From Pseudomonadota bacterium (GTDB lineage: Bacteria > Desulfobacterota > Anaeroferrophillalia > Anaeroferrophillales > Tharpellaceae), in assembly GCA_015486505.1 (NCBI GenBank), contig WFRP01000099.1, positions 1-8,140 on the forward strand: 8,140 nucleotides of DNA, given 5' to 3'. The position numbers and the translations under genes are program-made. Below are positions 1 through 6,740 of this stretch, in pieces. Numbering within the stretch: position 1 is the stretch's first letter; every line of letters starts with the position of its first letter. The notes under the pieces are model-generated. The model was not told the DNA's origin, made no database searches, and saw only the letters and a list, made by a program, of their open reading frames with translations.

Positions 1-82
1 CGCAAATAAGTACTCTTATCAGAACATTTTCTGATTATTAAATCTTGTTTTTTGGTGCAGAAAATAACCTGTAAGGTACTAA
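1..82. other. upstream leader with small AT-rich hairpin
   Basis: No gene is visible here. Bases 18-24 and 29-35 can form a 7-bp hairpin (ATCAGAA/TTCTGAT, loop CATT), and a run of six or more T follows about 12 bases later. This could be a weak terminator of an upstream gene, but the T-run is too far from the stem to be convincing. No clear -35/-10 pair is seen, so the promoter of the following operon may lie upstream of the window. TAAGGT at 72-77 is the likely ribosome binding site for the ATG at 83. Confidence 0.25.
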
Positions 83-1903
83 ATGGATAGTGAGCAAAAA
101 GTGCTTTTTCGTAATGATGGCCGGCGAGGCCGGCCGCTGGCGCTGGATTTTCTGTTGCAGGAACTGCTTGACGATGGTTTGATTGATGAAAAGGCGGTTG
201 AAAATTGCCGGCGCTCGGCTTTAATCAAGCAGCGCACCCCGATGCATCCGCTGACCTTGATCGGTTCTTTGCAGATCAAAAATAAAAAAAATCCGGACAG
301 TGTGATTTCGGTTGAGGAACTTACTTCCTGGCTGGCGGCCAAGGCGGACCTGCCTTATCAGCAGATTGACCCCTTAAAACTCGAAGTTCGGGCGATTACC
401 GGCCTTAATCTGCCGTTAGCCTATATCGAGCGCTTCAATATTATGCCGGTCAAGGTGACCCCGGACAAGGTTGTAATCGCGACCGCGGAGCCGTTTGTCG
501 ATGAGTGGGTGAAAGAGTTAAGCCAGGTATTAAAGAAAAAGATTGAGCGGGTCATTGTCAGCCCGGTCGATATCAAGCGTTACCGCCAGGAATTTTTTGC
601 CCTGGCCGCGTCCGTCAAAGGGGCGACCGGCAATGCGGAATCCCAAACCTCGCGCATATCCGATTTTGAACAGCTGGTAACCCTGGGCCGGGCCGGAAAA
701 CTTGATGCCAGCGATCAGCATATTGTCCATATAGTTGACTGGCTTCTGCAGTACGCTTTCGATCAGCGGGCCAGTGATATTCATCTCGAGCCGCGGCGTG
801 ACAGCGGCAATATCCGTTTTCGCATAGACGGGGTCCTGCACCATATCTACCAGGTGCCGCTTAATGTTATGCTGGCGGTAACCAGCCGGATTAAGGTTTT
901 AGGGCGGATGGATGTCGCGGAAAAACGTCGGCCCCAGGATGGGCGTCTGAAAACCGTCACTCCGCACGGTGAAGAGGTGGAGCTTCGGCTTTCAACCATG
1001 CCGACCACCTTTGGTGAAAAACTGGTTATGCGGATTTTCGATCCGGAAACCCTGAAAAAATCATTTCAGGAGTTAGGTTTCAGTGATGACGAATTAAAGA
1101 CCTGGCGCGGAATGGTGGAGCGGCCGCACGGTATTATTCTGGTAACCGGCCCGACCGGCTCCGGCAAGACCACCACCCTCTATTCGACCCTGAAACATCT
1201 CTCGCGGCCGGACTTAAATGTCTGCACAATCGAGGACCCGATCGAGATTGTCGATCCCAATCTTAATCAGATGCAGGTTCAGCCCGCAATTGATGTGACT
1301 TTTTCCAGCGGGGTGCGTACACTTTTACGGCAGGACCCCGATATAATAATGGTTGGTGAGATCCGGGATCTGGAGACGGCTGAGATTGCGGTTCAGGCCT
1401 CATTGACCGGCCATCTGGTGCTCTCAACCCTGCACACTAACGATTCGGTCTCGGCGGTAACGCGGCTGCTCGATCTCGGGGTTTCCGATTTCCTGATTCA
1501 GGCGACCCTGCTCGGCGTTACGGCCCAGCGTCTGGTTCGCACCCTTTGTCCTTTCTGTAAGCGGGCCGGTGCGGTGGATGCGCACGCCTGGCATCTTTTG
1601 ACCGCCCCCTGGGATATCCCGCGGCCGGAGGTCGTTTTTCACGCGGCCGGTTGTTCCGAGTGCCGTCGTACCGGTTATTTAGGGCGGAGCGCCATTTTTG
1701 AGATGATGCTGGTGACCCCTGATCTTGCCGAACTGATTACCGCGTCAATGAACATTGAAGCTTTGCGGCGTCAGTCGATAAGTGACGGTATGCGGCCTCT
1801 GCGCCTCAGTGGCGCCCAGGCGGTGCTTAACGGCCTGACCACTCCCGAAGAAGTTTTCAAAGTCGCCCCGCCGCCGCGTAATCTGGGCGGCTGGTCGAAC
1901 TGA
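83..1903 (+). CDS. GspE/PulE/PilB-family secretion or pilus assembly ATPase
   Basis: Hexameric cytoplasmic ATPase of the type II secretion / type IV pilus superfamily, which powers pseudopilus or pilus polymerisation at the inner membrane. Residues about 75-180 look like the MshEN (T2SSE_N) domain, which binds cyclic di-GMP in some members. The catalytic half starts with ASDIHLEP (230-237) and RFRIDGVL. It then has Walker A GPTGSGKT (356-363), an Asp box around EDPIE, Walker B DPDIIMVGEIRD (418-429) and the His box STLHTND (His451). A zinc-type tetracysteine is present (C489-x2-C492, C524-x2-C527). All motifs are intact; 606 aa is slightly long for GspE (about 500) and close to PilB. The start is supported by TAAGGT 5 bases upstream. 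No secretin, pilin or GspF gene is in view, so it is an orphan here and I give no gene symbol. The next gene follows after 13 bases, suggesting an operon. Confidence 0.93.
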   Translation: MDSEQKVLFRNDGRRGRPLALDFLLQELLDDGLIDEKAVENCRRSALIKQRTPMHPLTLIGSLQIKNKKNPDSVISVEELTSWLAAKADLPYQQIDPLKLEVRAITGLNLPLAYIERFNIMPVKVTPDKVVIATAEPFVDEWVKELSQVLKKKIERVIVSPVDIKRYRQEFFALAASVKGATGNAESQTSRISDFEQLVTLGRAGKLDASDQHIVHIVDWLLQYAFDQRASDIHLEPRRDSGNIRFRIDGVLHHIYQVPLNVMLAVTSRIKVLGRMDVAEKRRPQDGRLKTVTPHGEEVELRLSTMPTTFGEKLVMRIFDPETLKKSFQELGFSDDELKTWRGMVERPHGIILVTGPTGSGKTTTLYSTLKHLSRPDLNVCTIEDPIEIVDPNLNQMQVQPAIDVTFSSGVRTLLRQDPDIIMVGEIRDLETAEIAVQASLTGHLVLSTLHTNDSVSAVTRLLDLGVSDFLIQATLLGVTAQRLVRTLCPFCKRAGAVDAHAWHLLTAPWDIPRPEVVFHAAGCSECRRTGYLGRSAIFEMMLVTPDLAELITASMNIEALRRQSISDGMRPLRLSGAQAVLNGLTTPEEVFKVAPPPRNLGGWSN

Positions 1904-1916
1904 ATGGGGTAAAACT

Positions 1917-3884
1917 ATGTCTGAAAAATCAAACAAACAGCTTAATTCTCTGAGCCGGTCTGAACTGCTGCAGGAACTTGAGTCTCTGCAGCAGGATTAC
2001 ACGCAGCTGCAGGAGCGTTTAAGGTTCGCGGAAGAGCGTTTTGATGTTTTTGCGGATAACCTGCAGGCCGCGGTCTATATCCTTGATGAAACGGGCAAGA
2101 TTATTTACGGTAATCCGTTTTTGACGACCTTGACCGGTTATTCTAATGATGAATTGTTGCAGCTTCCGGGTTATACCCTGATTCATCCCGATTTCCGGAC
2201 TCAGGCGGCAAAGATCAATCAGGCTCGTTTACGTGGGGAGGATGTGCCGAATAAATATGATCTTAAACTCCAGGTAAAGGATGGTAAAATAAAATGGGTT
2301 GAGCTCCATATGGCGACCATTGAGCTGTGGGGCCGGGTTCTTACTTTGGGAACCTCAGTTGACATTACCGCCAGAAAAGAGAGTGAAGACAAACTCCGCC
2401 GCAGCGAGGAGAAATTTAAGGCTTTTACGGAAAACCTGCAGGTGATGGTCTATACCTATGATGATAAAGGAAATTTCACTTATGCCAATAAAATATGTGA
2501 AGAAATAACCGGCTATTCGCGGGCGGAGTTACTGCGGATGAATCTGGTTGATATCTTTCATGAGGACTTTCAGGAAATCGCGGTCAGCCGGGCCCGACAG
2601 CGCCTGGTTGCCACCGGTGGGAACCCGGTCTTTCACATGAAAATAGTGCGAAAAAATGGTGATATCCGTTGGCTGGAGTCGGCCGGGATCAGATTGGAAA
2701 CTGAAACCGGGGTCGCTATTTTAGGTAATGGAATAGATGTCACGGAGAGGATGGAGGCCGAACTTGCCCTGAAGGAGAGCGAGGAAAAATTCCGCCTGCT
2801 TTATGAGCATTCGGAACATCCTATGCTGCTGTTCGATGAAAATGGTATTTTTGATTGTAATCAGGCAACCTTCAGATATTTTGAAGCTGAAACCGATGTT
2901 GAACAGAACCTTACTCTGTTTTCCGGTTTATCACCGACTTTGCAGCCGGACGGGCAGCGGTCGGCCGAAAAACTCAAGAAGATGATTGATCTGGCGTATA
3001 AAACCGGGCATAACCGCTTTCACTGGTTTGCCCGCACTTTTTCCGGCCGCGAGGTTTGGGGTGACGTTTCTTTTATCGTTATTCCTTTTGCTCAGCGGGA
3101 GATTATTTTTTCGACCTGGACCGATATCACTGAGCGCAACCGGATGCAGGAGGAAGTGCTTAAACTGCGGAAACTTGAGAGTGTCGGGCGATTGGCCGGT
3201 GGAATTGCTCATGATTTTAATAATCTGCTTACCGGCATTCTGGGTAATATTGAGATCGCCGGGCTGCGGTTGGTTAAACAGCCGGAAAAAGCGCGCGCGA
3301 GCCTCGATAAAGCGGCAAAGGCGGTGCTGCGGGCCGCCGGTTTGACCCAGAGGTTGTTGACCTTTGCCAAAGGTGGTGAGCCGGTTAAGGCAACGGCTGA
3401 GCTTGGTGAAATTATTCAGGAGTCAGCGGAATTCTCTCTGACCGGTTCAAAAGTCGCGCTTGAGCTTATGATAGCCGAGGATCTCCGACCGGCGGAAGTC
3501 GATACCGGCCAGATCAGTCAGGTGGTTCAGAATCTGGTAATCAATGCCGCCGCGGAAATGCCGGATGGCGGCACTATCCGGATAGCCGCGGAAAATTTGG
3601 ATCTTGATCCGGTCTCAGCCGATAACCTCTCACTGGTGGAGGGCCCGTATATCAGAATGTCGGTTCGCGATCAGGGTAACGGGATTCCCGAGGAGTTATA
3701 TGATAAAATTTTCGACCCGTTCTTTACAACCAGGAGCGAGGGCAGCGGTCTCGGTTTGTCGGTTATTCATTCAATTGTGGAAAAACATAATGGGAAGGTA
3801 AGCGTCAAGTCGGAATTAGGCAGTTTTTCAGAATTTACGGTGTTGCTGCCGGCCCTGAAAAACCGGCCCGGAGAGAAAAGTTGA
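1917..3884 (+). CDS. soluble three-PAS sensor histidine kinase
   Basis: Signal-transducing kinase that autophosphorylates a histidine and passes phosphate to a response regulator. A short coiled coil (about residues 8-40) precedes three PAS domains (about 42-155, 160-280 and 287-408), each ending in the usual DIT/DVT-x-R or DITERN linker. A HisKA domain follows with the H-box GGIAHDFNNLL (phospho-acceptor His432). The HATPase_c domain has N-box NLVINA (Asn543), G1 DQGNGIP (585-591), F-box DPFFTT and G2 GSGLGLS (609-615), so the kinase should be active. No membrane segment or signal peptide is seen, so it is probably cytoplasmic and senses a ligand or redox state through PAS. Many relatives with this H-box carry a C-terminal receiver; this one does not, and no response regulator is adjacent, so its partner is unknown. 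GGGG at about 1906-1909 is the likely ribosome binding site. The stop overlaps the next start (TGATG), implying translational coupling. Confidence 0.93.
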   Translation: MSEKSNKQLNSLSRSELLQELESLQQDYTQLQERLRFAEERFDVFADNLQAAVYILDETGKIIYGNPFLTTLTGYSNDELLQLPGYTLIHPDFRTQAAKINQARLRGEDVPNKYDLKLQVKDGKIKWVELHMATIELWGRVLTLGTSVDITARKESEDKLRRSEEKFKAFTENLQVMVYTYDDKGNFTYANKICEEITGYSRAELLRMNLVDIFHEDFQEIAVSRARQRLVATGGNPVFHMKIVRKNGDIRWLESAGIRLETETGVAILGNGIDVTERMEAELALKESEEKFRLLYEHSEHPMLLFDENGIFDCNQATFRYFEAETDVEQNLTLFSGLSPTLQPDGQRSAEKLKKMIDLAYKTGHNRFHWFARTFSGREVWGDVSFIVIPFAQREIIFSTWTDITERNRMQEEVLKLRKLESVGRLAGGIAHDFNNLLTGILGNIEIAGLRLVKQPEKARASLDKAAKAVLRAAGLTQRLLTFAKGGEPVKATAELGEIIQESAEFSLTGSKVALELMIAEDLRPAEVDTGQISQVVQNLVINAAAEMPDGGTIRIAAENLDLDPVSADNLSLVEGPYIRMSVRDQGNGIPEELYDKIFDPFFTTRSEGSGLGLSVIHSIVEKHNGKVSVKSELGSFSEFTVLLPALKNRPGEKS

Positions 3885-4177
3885 TGAGTCAGCTTGAAGA
3901 AAACCGCCCGGATATTTATCGGCTTTTAGCCCGGCACCTTGATTCTCTGCCGGCCGGATTTCCACCGACCGAGAATGGGGTTGAACTTAAGATTTTACGG
4001 AAACTTTTTATCGCGGCTGTCGATCTTGATCGCTGTATCGGTTGCGGAGACTGTGTGCCGGTCTGTGATTACGAGGCCTTGAGTATCAAACAGAAAGAAC
4101 CGGCGGCTCAAACCCTGCCGCCGGAAACCATGGTTAAAACCTTTATGCAGATGGCCCGGGAACGCGGCAAAATTTGA
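3884..4177 (+). CDS. small 4Fe-4S ferredoxin-like protein, possibly internally deleted
   Basis: A 97-aa protein carrying one cluster motif, C51-IG-C54-GD-C57-VPV-C61, which should bind a single [4Fe-4S] cluster. The Pro usually found after the fourth Cys is Asp here. The start chosen is ATG 3884, which shares its A with the kinase stop (TGATG) and has GGAGAG at 3870-3875, 8 bases upstream; a TTG at 3881 is also possible but less likely. Residues 11-42 (YRLLARHLDSLPAGFP and ELKILRKLF) match my memory of the N-terminus of a larger (about 350 aa) Fe-S protein family of deltaproteobacteria. Residues 44-97 (VDLDRCIGCGDCV to MARERGK) match that family's C-terminus. The middle, with further Cys motifs, seems absent. 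It may be a functional mini-protein, an in-frame deletion remnant or an assembly artefact. Its place after the kinase hints at a redox-linked role (inference). Confidence 0.8.
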   Translation: MSQLEENRPDIYRLLARHLDSLPAGFPPTENGVELKILRKLFIAAVDLDRCIGCGDCVPVCDYEALSIKQKEPAAQTLPPETMVKTFMQMARERGKI

Positions 4178-4181
4178 TTTC

Positions 4182-4210
4182 TTGACAGTTGTTTGCTAAT
4201 CGTTTATAGG
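4182..4210 (+). promoter_or_regulatory. sigma70-type promoter for the B12-regulated unit
   Basis: A perfect -35 TTGACA at 4182-4187 is followed by a 17-base spacer and TATAGG at 4205-4210 (four of six matches to TATAAT). Transcription would start near 4217, about 15 bases before the riboswitch P1 helix. The -35 begins only five bases after the stop codon of the Fe-S gene. Position and spacing fit a dedicated promoter for the riboswitch and receptor. Confidence 0.7.
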
Positions 4211-4231
4211 GACGCTGTTTTATCTACATAA

Positions 4232-4432
4232 TATCTTGAAAGTCGCAAACTCCGGCGGGAGCGAACAGATTCCGGCGGCCGCGATAATAGGGAATGCCGT
4301 GAGAATCGGCAGCGGGCCCGTCGCTGTAACCGGTAACGAACGTCGCAATTGACCACTGTACGTATTTAACTTGTATGGGAAGGCGCGATCAGTAGGTTTG
4401 AGCCGGAAGCCAGAAGACCTGCTTTCAGGATA
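4232..4432 (+). ncRNA. cobalamin (B12) riboswitch aptamer
   Basis: Aptamer that binds a cobalamin and controls B12 uptake or synthesis genes. The closing P1 helix is visible: 4232-4242 pairs with 4422-4432 over 11 bp with one G-U. Inside it are a CTCC/GGAG hairpin (4250-4261), GGGAA (4290-4294) followed by the P3-type hairpin TGCCG-TGAGAAT-CGGCA (4295-4311), the core GCGGGCCCGTCGCTGTAACC (4312-4331), GACCACTG (4351-4358), GGGAAGGCG (4378-4386) and the B12 box GAAGCCAGAAGACCTGC (about 4406-4421). These elements occur in the family's normal order. The class (adenosyl- or methyl/hydroxocobalamin) cannot be settled by eye. The downstream terminator and BtuB-like gene agree with B12-dependent repression. 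Confidence 0.93.
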
Positions 4433-4444
4433 AGATTCGGAGAA

Positions 4445-4468
4445 ATTACGCCGGTGGAGCGGCGTAAT
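4445..4468 (+). promoter_or_regulatory. 9-bp hairpin after the B12 box, possible P13/kissing-loop element
   Basis: ATTACGCCG (4445-4453) and CGGCGTAAT (4460-4468) pair perfectly around the six-base loop GTGGAG. No T-run follows, so it is not a terminator. It lies 12 bases beyond P1, where many cobalamin riboswitches carry the hairpin whose loop kisses L5. The loop bases GTGG are complementary to CCAC at 4353-4356 in the aptamer, consistent with such a contact (inference). Confidence 0.5.
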
Positions 4469-4507
4469 GAAGTAAATCCCGGGTCCGGCTTCGTGATTAA
4501 ATCAGGG

Positions 4508-4548
4508 AAATCCCGAAGAGCTTTGGAAAAGCTTTTCGGGATTTTTTT
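4508..4548 (+). terminator. intrinsic terminator, expression platform of the riboswitch
   Basis: A 17-bp stem (4508-4524 with 4528-4544, one G-U, loop GGA) carries CCCG/CGGG near its base and is followed by T at 4542-4548. This is a textbook intrinsic terminator. It sits between the aptamer and the receptor start, 65 bases before the TTG. The likely logic is premature termination when cobalamin is bound. It would also stop read-through from the upstream operon. Confidence 0.9.
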
Positions 4549-4613
4549 ATGTCTGTTTGGCAACGGTACACCATTTAACTTCCAGAAACAACCAGTTACG
4601 ATAAGTCGGAAAG
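4549..4613 (+). other. 5' leader of the receptor gene, weak ribosome binding site
   Basis: Untranslated stretch between the attenuator and the receptor. It has no strong Shine-Dalgarno: TAAG (4602-4605) and GGA (4608-4610) are the only purine-rich candidates, and the latter is too close to the TTG. A nine-codon ORF (ATG 4549 to TAA) exists but shows no sign of being real. Confidence 0.4.
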
Positions 4614-6701
4614 TTGAGAAAATATAAAAATCAAAAAAATCAGGATGCCGGCCTGATTGTGTCCGGATTGCGGTTGCTTTTAATCCTGCTGCTGCTCACT
4701 TTATTATTTCCCGGTGCTGACCGGGCCCGGGCCGCGGAGCCGCTGCAGCTTGACGATGTTGTGGTTGAGGCGACCCGGGTTGCCGATGATTTTCAAACCG
4801 GTGATGTTGACCCGGAACAGCTGACCTCATTTTCATCGGTTATCGATCTGGAAAATATTGATCCGGGAATCAGCAGTCTCGGCGATCTTCTGGCCAAAGA
4901 GGTCGGGATTCAGGTTTTAAGCTCCGGCGGTCTTGGCGGCTATTCGGCGGTCTCATTACGCGGGGCTTCCGGCGATCAGGTTTTTATTTATCTGGACGGG
5001 GTTCTGCTTAATGACGCATCCGGCGGCGGGGTTGACCTGGGCCAGGTGCCTTTGAGTGATGTTGCCGCGATTGAAATTTATCGCGGCATTTCCCCGGTCA
5101 ATTTCGCCCGGGCCGGGCTTGGCGGGGTCATTAATATTCGGACCAAACGCAGTAAAACCGGAACCTCGGGGGCTACCGGTTTCGGTTTGGGTTCCTTTTC
5201 CAGTAAACGGCTGTTTGGCTCGCTCAATCATAAAAGCAAAAACAACTATGATTTTCTCGCGACCGGGGAATATCTCGGCAGTGATAACGATTTTGAGTTT
5301 CTCAATGATAACGGCACCGAATGGAATCCGCATGATGATCGGCGGGAACGGCGTAACAATAATGAATTTTTCCGCCGGAGCCTGCTCCTGAAAGCCGGGC
5401 ATGATTTCAGTGATGATGTCAGGTTTGAACTCTCTGAGCAATATTTTAATCAGGACCGGCGCCTGCCGGCCTGGAATAATTCTCCGGCCGCAAACACTCA
5501 TTTTGCTACTGAACGCCACCAGCTTGCGGCCCGGCTCCAGGCGGATGCTTTAACCGCTTTACAGCTTAATCTGGCCACCCAGCTTTTTTACAGCTGGAAA
5601 GAGGAGCTTTACGACGATTCGCAGAGTGTAATCGGTCTGGGACGCCAGCGTGAACGTTACAACACCGATAAATATGGTGGTTCACTCTTTTGCGAATGGC
5701 CGACCGCAGCCCAGGTGCTTTCGCTTAATCTGGAAGCCGGCCGGGAAACCTACTCCGCCAAGGATCTGCTTCGTTCCCGGCCCCGGGGTGACAGCCGCCG
5801 CAACTATTTTTCCGGCGCGGTTCAGGATAGTATCTATCTCCTGCGACAACGGCTTTTGCTGACCCCGGCCTGTCATTATCAGTTGTATGACGATAAACTT
5901 GAGAGTGTCACCAACAGCAATGGCCATAAAACCCCCGGTTACAAGCGTCGGCACGATACCTGGAGTCCCAGTATCGGAGCCCGCTATCAATTGTGGGGCC
6001 CGATTTCGCTGCGGGCGAATGCCGCCCACTATAATCGCGAGCCTTCCTTTTATGAACTCTTCGGCGATCGCGGCCTGACTGTCGGTAATCCGGATCTGAA
6101 AGCGGAGCAGGGTGACAATTACGATTTCGGTCTGGTCTTAAGTACGGCCGCACCCTGGCCCTGCTTGAGTCATATCGAGGTTGAAAGCATATTTTTTTAC
6201 AGTAATATCGATGATTTGATTACGCGGATTTATGATGCCCGCGGCGTCGGTAAAGCCGAGAATATTTCAGCGGCCCGGATTCATGGTCTGGAAGCCCGGC
6301 TGGCCCTGGATTTAGGGGCTTATTTTCGTCTGTCAGGTAATGCCACCTGGCAGGATACCGAGAACCGGGGTGATATTCCGGCTTTTAACGGAATGGAACT
6401 TCCCGGTCGCTGGAAGCGCAGTTATCTTTTGCATTTAGAGAATAATTTCCACTGGTTTCGCACCTATATCGAATATCAGCATGAGAGCAAAATGTATTAC
6501 GATGCCGCCAACCTGCTCCCGGCGGACAGTAAAAATCTGGTTAATTTCGGTCTGACCATGACGATGCCGCTGCAAACCCCCGGCACTGAACTGGTCTGTG
6601 ATTTTACGCTGAAAAACCTGACCGGCGATGATTACCAGGATTTTAACGGCTACCCGATGCCGGAGCAGGAGTTCTACTTTAACGTAGCTTATCGTTTCTG
6701 A
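4614..6701 (+). CDS. btuB: TonB-dependent outer-membrane cobalamin receptor, BtuB-like
   Basis: Outer-membrane beta-barrel that imports a large scarce ligand using TonB-ExbBD energy. The N-terminus has a long polar stretch, a leucine-rich signal segment (about 19-35) and likely cleavage after ARA (residue 40). The TonB box follows as LDDVVVEATRV (46-56). The plug domain (about 60-180) shows GIQVLSSGG, VSLRGASGDQVFIYLDGV, VAAIEIYRG and GLGGVINI. The rest is a 22-strand-type barrel with the usual NREPSFYELFGDRGL and NPDLKAEQGDNYDFGL blocks, and it ends in an aromatic residue (FNVAYRF), as outer-membrane barrels do. Length is 695 aa against about 610 for E. coli BtuB. Substrate is assigned from the upstream cobalamin riboswitch, not from binding residues. 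The start is TTG with a weak ribosome binding site; GTG at 4659 is an alternative that would leave a more compact signal peptide. Two in-frame stops (TGATGA) end it. Confidence 0.9.
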   Translation: MRKYKNQKNQDAGLIVSGLRLLLILLLLTLLFPGADRARAAEPLQLDDVVVEATRVADDFQTGDVDPEQLTSFSSVIDLENIDPGISSLGDLLAKEVGIQVLSSGGLGGYSAVSLRGASGDQVFIYLDGVLLNDASGGGVDLGQVPLSDVAAIEIYRGISPVNFARAGLGGVINIRTKRSKTGTSGATGFGLGSFSSKRLFGSLNHKSKNNYDFLATGEYLGSDNDFEFLNDNGTEWNPHDDRRERRNNNEFFRRSLLLKAGHDFSDDVRFELSEQYFNQDRRLPAWNNSPAANTHFATERHQLAARLQADALTALQLNLATQLFYSWKEELYDDSQSVIGLGRQRERYNTDKYGGSLFCEWPTAAQVLSLNLEAGRETYSAKDLLRSRPRGDSRRNYFSGAVQDSIYLLRQRLLLTPACHYQLYDDKLESVTNSNGHKTPGYKRRHDTWSPSIGARYQLWGPISLRANAAHYNREPSFYELFGDRGLTVGNPDLKAEQGDNYDFGLVLSTAAPWPCLSHIEVESIFFYSNIDDLITRIYDARGVGKAENISAARIHGLEARLALDLGAYFRLSGNATWQDTENRGDIPAFNGMELPGRWKRSYLLHLENNFHWFRTYIEYQHESKMYYDAANLLPADSKNLVNFGLTMTMPLQTPGTELVCDFTLKNLTGDDYQDFNGYPMPEQEFYFNVAYRF

Positions 6702-6725
6702 TGATTTCTTTAAACACCAACGAGA

Positions 6726-6732
6726 AAAGGAG
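6726..6732 (+). promoter_or_regulatory. strong Shine-Dalgarno for the propeller gene
   Basis: AAAGGAG lies 8 bases before ATG 6741 and fixes the start of the last gene. It is much stronger than the site in front of the receptor, which suggests the secreted partner may be made in greater amounts than the receptor (inference). Confidence 0.75.
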
Positions 6733-6740
6733 TTTGTAAA

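Noticed and set aside
18..53. Upstream hairpin as an intrinsic terminator
   Set aside because: The stem is AT-rich and only 7 bp, and the T-run is separated from it by about 12 bases; it is kept only as a low-confidence note.
2931..3212. Open frames on both strands (2931-3212 on -, 2986-3345 on +) within the kinase
   Set aside because: PAS3 and the HisKA domain of the kinase are encoded here in the main frame; the others are shadows.
4366..4563. 65-codon open frame on the - strand across the riboswitch
   Set aside because: It overlaps the conserved aptamer and the terminator, which explain the sequence; the protein has no recognisable features.
4549..4578. Nine-codon upstream ORF between terminator and receptor
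   Set aside because: It has no ribosome binding site and overlaps the end of the terminator; such short ORFs occur by chance.
4956..5519. 187-codon open frame on the - strand
   Set aside because: It lies wholly inside the receptor gene, whose plug and barrel motifs are clear; its translation has no recognisable motif and it has no ribosome binding site context. It is a shadow of GC-rich codons.
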